From Pseudomonas fluorescens (lineage in GTDB: Bacteria > Pseudomonadota > Gammaproteobacteria > Pseudomonadales > Pseudomonadaceae), in the NCBI RefSeq assembly GCF_000968015.1, contig NZ_LACH01000062.1, forward strand, positions 1-64,000: a stretch of DNA of 64,000 nt, written 5' to 3'. A program made the position numbers and the translations under genes. The notes under the pieces are model-generated. The model worked only from the letters and a program-made list of their open reading frames with translations. It had not been told where the DNA came from and ran no database searches. Shown here one piece after another: positions 1 through 7,605 of this stretch (positions are counted from its first letter, which is position 1; every line of letters starts with the position of its first letter).

Positions 1-29
1 ACCCCAACCTGCCCCCACCGCTGAACCCT

Positions 30-174
30 GTAGCAGCTGCGGAGCCTGCGAGGCTGCGTTCGGCTGCGCAGCAGTCGTAAACCCGGCTTGCGTGGTGTTC
101 CTGATGCACCGCGAATTCTGATTTTACGACTGCTTCGCAGCCGAACGCAGCCTCGCAAGCTCGACAGCTGCTAC
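30..174. repeat. REPIN-like inverted pair of REP elements
   Basis: The left half begins GTAGCAGCTGC and the right half ends GCAGCTGCTAC. Both contain the sequence around GAGGCTGCGTTCGGCTGCG in opposite orientation. This is the usual look of two REP palindromes in inverted order in intergenic Pseudomonas DNA. It lies just beyond the stop codon of the AraC gene. No gene is supported in 1-208. Confidence 0.75.
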
Positions 175-208
175 ACCGAACGCAGAGTTGCTACGGTTGG
201 TGGTGCGT

Positions 209-1180
209 TCAGGCGTGGGGCCGAGACGTTACCTGATTGCGCCGCCACGCCGCCGGTGGCGCTCCATACTCTCGACGAAACGCCCGACTGAACGCCGTGT
301 CAGTCTGGTAGCCCACCTCTTCGGCAATCCGCATCAACGAGCTGTTACTGCTGCGTAACAGGTTGGCCGCCAGTAGCATCCGCCATTGCGTCAGGTACTG
401 CATCGGCGAACTTCCTACCAGTTGCTGGAAGCGCTCCGCCAACACCGACCTTGAAGTGCCGGCAGTGCGCGCCAGTTCATCCAGCGTCCAGGCGTGACAC
501 GGTTTTTTGTGCAACGCGTTGAGGGCGGCGCCGACAATCCGGTCGCTCACACCCGCCAACCAACCGGTGCGACCTTCGCCCTGTTCGTGCATGTACAGGC
601 GCAGCACTTCGATGAACAGCACCTCGGCCAGTTTCGCCAGCACACCTTCGCCGCCGGGGCGGGGCGAACGCGCTTCGGCGAGCGCATAACGGACCGACGA
701 TTCCAGCCAGATACCGGCATTCGAGCCGCGCACATTGACTCGGACCACCGCCGGCAACCCGGTCAGCAACATGCCGGCCAGACGGGTATCGCACGCCAGA
801 TAGCCGCACACCAACCGTGTTACCGCGCCGCCACCGCCATAGCTCAATTGCCGTGGACGGCGCGCCAGCACCACATCCAGCCGCGCCCCGGTGGCAGGTG
901 CGAGCCCGGGTTGAGAGCTCATGCGATGGGCATCCCCCTGAGGGAAAACCACCACATCGCCGGCCGTCAGCAGGAGCGGGGGATCATCACCCAGTTCGAC
1001 ATAACACTCGCCTTCGGTGATTAAGTGGAAGATCACCACGCGTTCGGCGCCGGGCTCCAGAAACGGCGCCGCCGTGTCAGCGCTGGGCGATTGGTAGCAC
1101 CAGGGGGCAGTGAACCTGGCATTGATGAAAATCGCGCCGACCAGGCGGACGACGCGCAGCGTCTGGGACAGGGCGTCCAT
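209..1180 (-). CDS. AraC-family transcriptional regulator with N-terminal cupin domain
   Basis: A 323-residue regulator. The first half is a cupin-type sensor domain (residues about 5-170) with the run GDVVVFPQGDAH. The last 100 residues are a double helix-turn-helix AraC domain, including LDELARTAGTSRSVLAERF and the terminal IAEEVGYQTDTAFSRAFRR. An upstream in-frame ATG at 1312 would add 44 residues. I prefer the ATG at 1180 because the family starts there (MDALSQTLR) and because the longer version would run through a 14-bp direct repeat that looks like its own operator. It is divergent from the DUF4242/methyltransferase pair and is the obvious candidate regulator for them. The ligand is unknown. 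Confidence 0.9.
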   Translation of the reverse strand: MDALSQTLRVVRLVGAIFINARFTAPWCYQSPSADTAAPFLEPGAERVVIFHLITEGECYVELGDDPPLLLTAGDVVVFPQGDAHRMSSQPGLAPATGARLDVVLARRPRQLSYGGGGAVTRLVCGYLACDTRLAGMLLTGLPAVVRVNVRGSNAGIWLESSVRYALAEARSPRPGGEGVLAKLAEVLFIEVLRLYMHEQGEGRTGWLAGVSDRIVGAALNALHKKPCHAWTLDELARTAGTSRSVLAERFQQLVGSSPMQYLTQWRMLLAANLLRSSNSSLMRIAEEVGYQTDTAFSRAFRREYGAPPAAWRRNQVTSRPHA

Positions 1181-1245
1181 GGGTTTTTCCGTGCGGGCGG
1201 ATTCTTTCGATTGTGAGCCTGTGGCTGCAAACCGTGAAATCTCCG

Positions 1246-1280
1246 GACGATCGGGCAGGGTTGGCCGACGATCGGGCAGG
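1246..1280. promoter_or_regulatory. Direct-repeat operator candidate for the AraC regulator
   Basis: GACGATCGGGCAGG occurs at 1246-1259 and identically at 1267-1280, a start-to-start distance of 21 bp (two helical turns). AraC-family proteins typically bind direct repeats with this spacing. The site lies in the divergent intergenic region between the AraC gene (start 1180) and the DUF4242 gene (start 1360). The binding protein is inferred from position only. Confidence 0.5.
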
Positions 1281-1359
1281 ACGCCAGCGTTGCCCGGCGC
1301 GATAGTTGGCACACAGGGTCTGCCGACCCTGTCATCAATAACAAGAATGAGAGGTTGCC

Positions 1360-1629
1360 ATGCCTAAGTTCGTTATAGAACGCGAGATTCCGGGTGCTGG
1401 AACACTGTCAGAAAGGGATTTGAAAGCGGCTTCGCAAAAGTCCTGCAGGACGTTGCGCGACTTGCCAGAGGTGCAGTGGCAGCAGAGTTATGTCACCGGT
1501 GACAAGCTCTACTGCGTGTACATCGCGCCCAACGAAGAGTTGATCAAGGAACACGCCAGGCAGAGCGGTTTCCCGGCCAACCGCATTTCCCAGGTCACGG
1601 CCATCATCGATCCCACCACGGCCGAATAA
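1360..1629 (+). CDS. DUF4242 (SCO4226-like) small protein
   Basis: An 89-residue protein starting MPKFVIEREIPGAG. That opening, the central conserved block around QWQQSYVTGDKLYCVY and the AxIDP tail match the DUF4242 family, whose founding member SCO4226 is a nickel-binding ferredoxin-fold protein. No signal peptide or membrane segment is seen, so it should be cytoplasmic. It is 37 bp upstream of a methyltransferase on the same strand and divergent from a cupin-AraC regulator, which suggests a regulated two-gene unit. The substrate or metal is not evident from sequence. Confidence 0.85.
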   Translation: MPKFVIEREIPGAGTLSERDLKAASQKSCRTLRDLPEVQWQQSYVTGDKLYCVYIAPNEELIKEHARQSGFPANRISQVTAIIDPTTAE

Positions 1630-1666
1630 GCCGGGTTGCATTCCAGCCCGCAACGGAGCGGAATTC

Positions 1667-2479
1667 ATGAGTACACCCATTGATCTTACTGCCTTGAAAA
1701 ACCGTCAGATGGCCTCTTGGGCCAGTGGCGACTATGCCGTGATCGGCACCACTTTGCAGATCGTCGGTGAGCAGCTCGCCGAGGCCTGCGACCTGCTTTG
1801 CGATGAACTTGTGCTCGACGTGGCCGCCGGCAACGGTAACGCGACGCTCGCCGCTGCGCGCCGTGGTTGCCACGTCACCTCCACTGACTACGTGGCCGCA
1901 CTGCTGGAACGCGGCGAAGACCGGGCCAGGGCAGAGCGTCTGGAAGTCACGTTTCAAGTGGCCGACGCTGAAGCCTTGCCGTTCGAGGATGCGAGCTTCG
2001 ATGCCGTGCTTTCGACTTTCGGGGTGATGTTTACACCAGACCAGCCCAAGGCTGCCGCGGAACTGGCGCGGGTCTGTCGTCCCGGAGGGCGGATCGGCCT
2101 GGCGAACTGGACGCCCGAAGGGTTTGTCGGTCAGATGTTCAAGACCCTCGGCCGCCACCTGCCGCCACCGCCTGGCGCTCAACCGCCTTCGCAGTGGGGC
2201 ACCGAAGCCTGGCTGCACACGCAGTTCGACGAACGTGATTTTCTGCTCCAGGTGACGCGCAGGACCTTCAACTTCCGTTACCGCTCGGCGGCGCATTTCA
2301 TCAATACGTTCCGCACCTGGTACGGCCCGGTCCACAAAGCCTTTGCGGCGCTGCCTCCTGAAAGCGCCCAAGCGCTGGAAAACGACCTGACCGAACTGAT
2401 CAACCGCATGAACAGAGCGGGAGAGAAATCGCTGGTGGTGCCCAGTGAATACCTGGAAGTAGTCATCACCCGGCGCTGA
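1667..2479 (+). CDS. Class I SAM-dependent methyltransferase
   Basis: 270 residues. Motif I is VLDVAAGNGNATLAAAR near residue 50, the acidic motif II loop is near residue 70, and the motif LPFEDASFDAVLSTFGVMF sits around residue 105. This is the Methyltransf_11/25 pattern of UbiE-like enzymes acting on small molecules. The acceptor cannot be told. It is probably co-transcribed with the preceding DUF4242 gene. A REPIN follows its stop codon and may act as the transcript end. Confidence 0.88.
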   Translation: MSTPIDLTALKNRQMASWASGDYAVIGTTLQIVGEQLAEACDLLCDELVLDVAAGNGNATLAAARRGCHVTSTDYVAALLERGEDRARAERLEVTFQVADAEALPFEDASFDAVLSTFGVMFTPDQPKAAAELARVCRPGGRIGLANWTPEGFVGQMFKTLGRHLPPPPGAQPPSQWGTEAWLHTQFDERDFLLQVTRRTFNFRYRSAAHFINTFRTWYGPVHKAFAALPPESAQALENDLTELINRMNRAGEKSLVVPSEYLEVVITRR

Positions 2480-2495
2480 ACTGCCAACACAAAAC

Positions 2496-2591
2496 CCCTG
2501 TGGGAGCGAGCTTGCTCGCGATGAGGGACTTTCAGTCAACATTGATGTTGACTGAAAGTCCGCCATCGCGAGCAAGCTCGCTCCCACAGGG
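2496..2591. repeat. REPIN (near-perfect 95-bp palindrome)
   Basis: The element begins CCCTGTGGGAGCGAG and ends with its exact reverse complement CTCGCTCCCACAGGG. The interior (GACTTTCAGTCAACAT and its complement) also pairs, so the whole element can fold into one long hairpin. It sits between the convergent methyltransferase and universal stress genes and could end both transcripts. Confidence 0.85.
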
Positions 2592-2614
2592 TTTTGTAGT
2601 GGCCGGTAGATCAA

Positions 2615-3541
2615 TCACTCATCCAGCCGCTCGGTGTACACCACCCAAACACTGCACGGCATTTTGTACAGCAGATGCTCCACCGTACTGCCGATCAGCC
2701 GGCCCACGCCGCGATGACCAATCCGGCCCATGACAATCACGTCAACGTCATAGGCATCGACATAGCGGGTGAGGACCTTGGCCGGGTTGCCCATGATCAT
2801 GTGCCGCTGCTCCGGCGCGATGCCGTTGCGCTCGGCCAAATCGTTGAAGGCATCCTCCTGGTAATCGAACACGGTCCTGGCCTTGCCCGACGAGAAAAAC
2901 GCCGACCCGTTGTCGAAGCCGAATTCGTCGGCGCTGATGGATGAAAGGTCATAGGCGTAGACCACATCGAGCTCGGCATTACAGGCGCTCGCCAGTTTCG
3001 CCGCCTCGTGAAGGATCCGGTCGTTGAAGGTTTTGTAATGGTCATCGCGATGAAAGGGGTCGACCGCCGCGACGATCTTTCGCGGCAAGGCGTGCACGGC
3101 GTGGCTGACGAAATGCAGCGGCACCGGGCATTCGCGCAGCAAATGCACATCGAGCGGGGTAAACATCAGCCGCGACAGCAGCGATTCGTGCTCCAGCGCC
3201 TTGATCAGTACGTCCATCGGCTGCTCTTTGAGGTGAATCAGGATTTCCTCCAAGGGGCGTTCGACCCACGCCACTTCGGTGGTGACGTGGACCCCGATTT
3301 TGCGCAAGGGGCGGGCCTGTTCCTCAAGCCATTGGCGGTGGCGCTCGACGTAGCCCACGCGCATCTGTGCCAGAGCCTTTTCGTTGACCAGACTGGCGGT
3401 TGCCAAGCCTTCCAGATAATCGAAGGCGACGATGTGCAGCGCGGCGTCTTCGGCCTTGGCCAGTGCGGCGGCCCTGTCGAAAGCGGGGCTGTGTTCCATC
3501 AGCGGTGATGCAACCAGCATGAAGCGGGATTGACCAGACAT
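2615..3541 (-). CDS. Tandem-domain universal stress protein
   Basis: 308 residues with two Usp domains, roughly residues 1-150 and 155-305. The second ends with the ATP-binding pattern GRIGHRGVGRLIGSTVEHLL, so nucleotide binding is likely for that half. The first half lacks a clear G-2x-G-9x-G(S/T) motif. It is cytoplasmic, with no membrane segment. The start at 3541 follows a strong Shine-Dalgarno sequence (GGGAGG, 6 nt upstream). A hairpin (AGCCGC 3561-3566 with GCGGCT 3574-3579) lies in the leader, and the same Shine-Dalgarno block is repeated 74 bp further upstream in front of a four-residue reading frame. Role: stress survival, mechanism unspecified. Confidence 0.9.
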   Translation of the reverse strand: MSGQSRFMLVASPLMEHSPAFDRAAALAKAEDAALHIVAFDYLEGLATASLVNEKALAQMRVGYVERHRQWLEEQARPLRKIGVHVTTEVAWVERPLEEILIHLKEQPMDVLIKALEHESLLSRLMFTPLDVHLLRECPVPLHFVSHAVHALPRKIVAAVDPFHRDDHYKTFNDRILHEAAKLASACNAELDVVYAYDLSSISADEFGFDNGSAFFSSGKARTVFDYQEDAFNDLAERNGIAPEQRHMIMGNPAKVLTRYVDAYDVDVIVMGRIGHRGVGRLIGSTVEHLLYKMPCSVWVVYTERLDE

Positions 3542-3600
3542 GACGAACCTCCCGTGGATTAGCCGCCCGACGTGCGGCTCGTGCGTCGTACACCCAGTCT

Positions 3601-3615
3601 CTAAGTATTGACCAT
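3601..3615 (-). other. Possible four-residue leader ORF with duplicated Shine-Dalgarno
   Basis: On the minus strand ACGGGAGGTTGATC is followed by ATG GTC AAT ACT TAG. The Shine-Dalgarno block is almost the same as that of the universal stress gene (ACGGGAGGTTCGTC-ATG) 74 bp downstream. The sequence could be a leader peptide or the relic of a duplicated start region. No transcript evidence is available. Confidence 0.35.
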
Positions 3616-3680
3616 GATCAACCTCCCGTCCGTAAACGGGTGCAGTCTGAGGTTCGTGCTGCAGGTCCTTCCTGGATCAT

Positions 3681-5306
3681 TTAGAAACTGAACCGCTGCA
3701 GAATAACGCCCAGTCCGTCGGACATCGCCTTGAGTTCCTGGGTGGTTCGCACGATCCCGCTTTGGGCGGCGGCGTTTTCTTCCACGCTTTGCGCCACTCT
3801 TTCGACGTTGCAGGCGACTTGCTCACTGGCGGCGCGCTGTTCCTGCAACGACAACGAAATGAAGCTGACGGCCGCAAGGGATTCGTCCAGTGCACCCTTG
3901 ATCCTGCTCATGGAATCGCCTGCGCTTTCGACCAGTTTCTGGCCATGGGTCACGCGCTCGCAGCCTGCGGCCATGCTGTCTTTGGCTTTGACCATGCCGT
4001 TTTGGATGGCATTGACCAAGGCAACGATTTCCGTGGTGGATTGCGCTGTGCGGGCGGCCAGGCTGCGCACTTCATCGGCGACCACGGCGAAGCCACGACC
4101 TTGCTCGCCCGCGCGTGCCGCTTCGATGGCGGCATTGAGGGCCAGGAGATTGGTCTGTTCGGCGATGCCTCGAATTACCCCGACAATCAGGCTGATGTCG
4201 TTCGACTGAATCGCCAGTTGATCGATGTCCGATGAGCTCTGTGCAACCAGGTCGGCAATCTGTCCCATTTCCTGGATGGAGGCTTGCATCACCGCCATGC
4301 CTTCGCCAGTGATTTCGCCTGCCTTCTGCGCAGTGCTCTGGGCCTGTCGAGCATTGTCGGCGATGTGAGTGATGCTCACGGAAAGCTCTTCGACCGTGGC
4401 CGCCATGGAGGAGGCGGTCTCGCTTTGCAATGCGGCGCTGCTCAATCCCTGTTCGGAGGACGCAGACAATTGCAGCGTGGCTCCCTCGATCTGCTCGGAG
4501 GCCTGGCTGATCTTGCCAATCATGTCGCTCAGGCTGTGGCGCATGGTCTGGACGGAGTGCAGAACGCCGGTCGACGGCTGTTGCTGATCAAGCTGCGTTG
4601 CGGCCAGTTTTCCCTCGGCGATGTTCGAGCTGATGGCGGCCAGTTCTGCGGGTTCTGCGCCGAGCTGGCGGCCCAACAGCCTGGAGAAAAAGAACGTATA
4701 GGCGACGCCCGCGATCAGCGCCAATACCAGAATCAGCAGACTGGTTCTGAGGTTGGCGGTGTAGGCGATCTGGTTATGTTCGAACTGGTTCTTGGCTTCC
4801 ACCAGTTGAACCTCGATCAGTTCGGAAAATTTGTCTGACAAGGGGTCAATCAGCGGATACAACTGCTCGGTCGCGAAACGTGCAAGACCCGCGTCGTCGT
4901 TCTGGCGCAGCATGCCCTGCAAGTTTTGCAATGGCCCGCGGGTGGCTTCCATCAGTGGGTTGATCTGCACGATCAGGCGCGTTTCTGCCGGAATCAGTTG
5001 CGTTGATTTATACGCTTGCCACGTCTGGTCGATCTCTCGCTGGGCCTGCTCGATCCGACTCAGTGACTCAGCTTTGGTGAAGTTGCCATTGCGCGCCTTG
5101 TGGGTGGCATCGACGATGTTCACGGCGTACAGGTCGGCGATTTTTTTCAAGTCCCGCAAGGGCACGACTCGATCGAGATAGACGGTCTCCAGGCTGCGTA
5201 CCGCCGATTGCATACCAAAGAGTCCAAGTCCGCCGACACACAACAATCCGAGCAGTAACGCACTGGTGAGTAGAAGCAGATGAGTTCTGATTTTCCAGCT
5301 TTCCAT
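3681..5306 (-). CDS. Methyl-accepting chemotaxis protein (four-helix-bundle sensor type)
   Basis: 541 residues. TM1 lies at about residues 10-32, followed by a roughly 150-residue helical periplasmic domain of the 4HB_MCP type. TM2 lies at about 187-210, then a HAMP segment and the cytoplasmic signalling domain. The hairpin tip reads [20 protein letters not shown], the strongly conserved core of these receptors. Heptad-rich glutamine/glutamate/alanine helices flank the tip and would carry the methylation sites. The ligand cannot be inferred. The gene stands alone, and no che genes are in the window. Confidence 0.95.
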   Translation of the reverse strand: MESWKIRTHLLLLTSALLLGLLCVGGLGLFGMQSAVRSLETVYLDRVVPLRDLKKIADLYAVNIVDATHKARNGNFTKAESLSRIEQAQREIDQTWQAYKSTQLIPAETRLIVQINPLMEATRGPLQNLQGMLRQNDDAGLARFATEQLYPLIDPLSDKFSELIEVQLVEAKNQFEHNQIAYTANLRTSLLILVLALIAGVAYTFFFSRLLGRQLGAEPAELAAISSNIAEGKLAATQLDQQQPSTGVLHSVQTMRHSLSDMIGKISQASEQIEGATLQLSASSEQGLSSAALQSETASSMAATVEELSVSITHIADNARQAQSTAQKAGEITGEGMAVMQASIQEMGQIADLVAQSSSDIDQLAIQSNDISLIVGVIRGIAEQTNLLALNAAIEAARAGEQGRGFAVVADEVRSLAARTAQSTTEIVALVNAIQNGMVKAKDSMAAGCERVTHGQKLVESAGDSMSRIKGALDESLAAVSFISLSLQEQRAASEQVACNVERVAQSVEENAAAQSGIVRTTQELKAMSDGLGVILQRFSF

Positions 5307-5791
5307 AGTCCGTAATTCCTAGATCATTCTATTCAGGTGGGCAATCGAGAGGGCAGAGTCTGTGACTTCAGTGCGCAGTGAAGGCACATTGGCATCATGT
5401 TCTGTATGGACGAAAAAAGCCGCTGCGTTACCGGCGTGTATTTACGAATTTGCGACGTTCGATCATTGCCAGGATTCTGCCGAGTCACTGACATTGAGCC
5501 GCTGAACTGAAAAAACCGGATCCTGTTTAGATCGATTATTTCTTTCGGTTATTTATATAGCTGTTGTTTGCATATCCATTACCTATAAAGCCGCGTCATG
5601 GCTGTGCAGGTATTCGTGATAACAGCGGCTTGTTCGTTGTAGCAGCCATTGTTGCCCTGAAGGCCGCACTAGGGCGGTTTCAGCATCCAATTTTGCTGCT
5701 CGGTCATCATCTTGTCGCCTCTGCGTCAGTCCTTAGAATCGGCTCCATCAGCTTCGTCCAACTATTTAATGATTCAAGGAGCAACACCAAG
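5307..5791. other. Intergenic region upstream of the Met-rich gene
   Basis: About 485 bp between the divergent chemotaxis receptor and the Met-rich gene. It contains an AT-rich block around 5530-5575 (TTATTTATATAG) that could hold a promoter, but I see no convincing -35/-10 pair. An in-frame upstream extension of the Met-rich gene exists here but has an ordinary composition and no ribosome site, so I do not treat it as coding. Confidence 0.5.
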
Positions 5792-6298
5792 ATGAATGCC
5801 ATGCCCATGCAAATGCCGATGAACACCACCCTGCCAATGATGCCGATGATGGGCATGCCGATGATGATGGCGACCATGACCTGCGAAATGATGGACGACG
5901 GCATGATGTGCAAGATGATGCCGGCGGCGGGCATGGACATGGCCATGTTCAAGAACAGCGCTGAAATGATGCAGATGATGATGAACTGCGGCATGCCGAT
6001 GATGATGCATTGCGGCAACATGAGCATGATGTGTATGTCCCAGGCGAGCATGGCCATGCCGATGATGAGCACCATGATGCCAATGCCGATGATGGGCATG
6101 CCGATGCCATCGATGAAGTGCGTGATGGAATGCACGTTGATGGCCGACTGCATGATGTGCAAAATCATGCCGATGGCGGGCATGAACATGGACATGATGA
6201 AAAACTGCTGCACCCTGATGATGAAAATGATGAACGACTGCAGCATGCCGATGATGATGAGCTGCAATGGCATGCCGCTGATGTGCTGCACCTGCTGA
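5792..6298 (+). CDS. Methionine/cysteine-rich protein of unknown function, tandem-duplicated
   Basis: 168 residues, of which I count 68 Met and 16 Cys, exactly half of the protein. The start is fixed by AAGGAG at 5776-5781, 10 nt before ATG 5792, and the compositional bias begins at that ATG. A rho-independent terminator follows 18 bp after the stop. The protein is two copies of an approximately 83-residue unit. Each unit has an MPMMGMP lead, a Cys, the core MMCK(M/I)MPxAGM(D/N)M, a K-N pair, then MPMMM(H/S)C and a final MxxMC. No signal peptide or membrane helix is seen, so it is probably cytoplasmic. Met/Cys clustering of this kind can bind Cu(I) or similar soft metals, or scavenge oxidants as Met-rich MrpX does. 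Both are inference, and I do not recognise a family. Confidence 0.8.
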   Translation: MNAMPMQMPMNTTLPMMPMMGMPMMMATMTCEMMDDGMMCKMMPAAGMDMAMFKNSAEMMQMMMNCGMPMMMHCGNMSMMCMSQASMAMPMMSTMMPMPMMGMPMPSMKCVMECTLMADCMMCKIMPMAGMNMDMMKNCCTLMMKMMNDCSMPMMMSCNGMPLMCCTC

Positions 6299-6310
6299 TC
6301 CCTGAAGCAT

Positions 6311-6348
6311 AAAAAAGCCCCCGCGGTCATACAGCCGCGGGGGCTTTT
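6311..6348 (+). terminator. Rho-independent terminator of the Met-rich gene
   Basis: A ten-base-pair stem, GCCCCCGCGG (6317-6326) with CCGCGGGGGC (6335-6344), an 8-nt loop, then TTTT. It is preceded by AAAAAA and may therefore also work in reverse for the minus strand. Confidence 0.92.
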
Positions 6349-6388
6349 GCATTCCAGCAAACACCACAGATCCCCGTGAAGAAGAGAT

Positions 6389-6498
6389 CCCTGTGGGAGC
6401 GAGCTTGCTCGCGATAGCGGTGTGTCAGTCAATGAATATGTTGAATGTTAAGCCGCTATCGTCGGAACGCCGCCCGGAGCAAGCTCGCTCCCACAGGG
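6389..6498. repeat. REPIN with variant right arm
   Basis: The left arm is CTGTGGGAGCGAGCTTGCTC. The right arm ends AGCAAGCTCGCTCCCACAGG. Next to the right arm the usual CGCG is replaced by TCGGAACGCCGCCCGG, the same replacement found in the REPIN at 49078-49183. It lies between the Met-rich gene and the XRE regulator gene. Confidence 0.85.
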
Positions 6499-6506
6499 GA
6501 TGTGGT

Positions 6507-7154
6507 TCAGTCCAGGCGTTCCGGGTACGTCACCACCAGATAGGCCACCGCCTCACTGTCGGCCGGGTTGCGGTAGCGGTGGGGCTGGTCGGCATAGAAC
6601 AGGATCGAGTCTCCGGTGGAGAGCAAGTAGCGTTCATCGTTGACACTGATTTCCAGCACGCCCTGCGACACCACCAGGTTTTCCTGCACGCCGGGGCCAT
6701 GGCCCTCGGAGACGTCTTCGCCTAGCGGGCTCAGGCGCAGTTCGTAAAACTCCGATTGGCGCGCTACGTCGAACGGGAACAGCGCGCGGCTGACAAAGGC
6801 GCCGCTGGCACTGACCAGGCGTTTGCTCTGGCTGGCCGACAGCACCGCCACGCCTTCGAAGGCCCGGTGCTCAAGAAACGCGGCCACCGACACCTTCAAG
6901 CCCTTGGCAATTTTGCACAGCACCTTGATCGACGGCACGCTGCGCCCGGATTCGATCTGCGCCAGCATGGCCCGGCTGACACCACACTGTCGGGCGAGGG
7001 CGTCGAGGGACAGATGACGCTTGCCGCGCAGACGTTGCAGGTTCTGTGCGACCCGTTCGCAGATCGGGTCTTCTCCCAGTGGTTGCAGGTTATTCAAATC
7101 CAGCACGGGCTCGTCGGCGCTCGCCAGAAAGCGCGAGGGTTGCTGCGCGTTCAT
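6507..7154 (-). CDS. XRE-family regulator with C-terminal cupin domain
   Basis: 215 residues. The helix-turn-helix domain covers residues about 30-90 (LSLDALARQCGVSRAMLAQIESGRS is the core; quoted only for orientation). The cupin fold at about 140-210 includes the ISVNDERYLLSTGDSILF turn. This is the PuuR/SutR-like architecture of one-component repressors sensing small metabolites. Its ATG overlaps the stop of a 53-residue upstream frame (ATGA, 7151-7154), which suggests translational coupling. It is divergent from the sigma-54-type operon beginning at 7606 and is a candidate regulator of it, although sigma-54 promoters also need an AAA+ activator that is not present here. Confidence 0.92.
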   Translation of the reverse strand: MNAQQPSRFLASADEPVLDLNNLQPLGEDPICERVAQNLQRLRGKRHLSLDALARQCGVSRAMLAQIESGRSVPSIKVLCKIAKGLKVSVAAFLEHRAFEGVAVLSASQSKRLVSASGAFVSRALFPFDVARQSEFYELRLSPLGEDVSEGHGPGVQENLVVSQGVLEISVNDERYLLSTGDSILFYADQPHRYRNPADSEAVAYLVVTYPERLD

Positions 7155-7312
7155 GCGTGACGCGTCTCGGTGGCTTTAGCGGCTTGCACCCACTGAAAAG
7201 CCTGTAAACCTGCATTGCGTGCATACATTTCCCACATGGCCCGCGCCCGTTGCTGAGCCTGTTTGCGTTTGCGGTAGCTGGCGAAGTCGATGAGGTTGTC
7301 AGTCGGATTCAT
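7151..7312 (-). CDS. Small basic hypothetical protein coupled to the XRE regulator
   Basis: 53 residues starting MNPTDNLIDFASYRKRKQ. Longer in-frame upstream sequence exists, but its composition is not protein-like, so I take the ATG at 7312. The stop overlaps the start of the XRE regulator by ATGA. The protein is rich in Arg/Lys/Gln and Ala and predicted helical, with no signal or membrane segment. Its function is unknown. It may serve mainly to couple translation. Confidence 0.55.
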   Translation of the reverse strand: MNPTDNLIDFASYRKRKQAQQRARAMWEMYARNAGLQAFQWVQAAKATETRHA

Positions 7313-7552
7313 GGGGCACTTCACTGTGGTGATGAATGACGGGATGAGCTGAGAGTACGCGGATATTTTTATAACGATAAATACTGATTTTGTATTTATT
7401 AATGCCTTTTGGTTCTTATTAAAGCGACGTATCCACTCAAGTGAACGCAAGTGTTGGTGAGGCAACAGGGTTTAGGCAGGCTGTGCTCAAGCGATACAGG
7501 GGGCTGGATCGATAGCTTCATTTAACACATTGATAAATAAGTAATTAGTGGC

Positions 7553-7567
7553 TGGCACGGAGGCTGC
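7553..7567 (+). promoter_or_regulatory. Sigma-54 (RpoN) -24/-12 promoter
   Basis: TGGCACG-GAGG-CTGCA matches the consensus TGGCACG-N4-TTGCA with one mismatch. The invariant GG (7554-7555) and GC (7566-7567) are correctly spaced. Transcription would start near 7579, leaving a leader of about 27 nt before the ATG at 7606. This rules out the in-frame ATG at 7576 as the translation start. Confidence 0.7.
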
Positions 7568-7605
7568 AATGGCTGTTGGCAAACAGCACTCCGAAGGATG
7601 GCCAC

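Noticed and set aside
5564-5791. N-terminal extension of the Met-rich protein
   Set aside because: The added residues have ordinary composition and no ribosome site, and the strong AAGGAG lies just before 5792.
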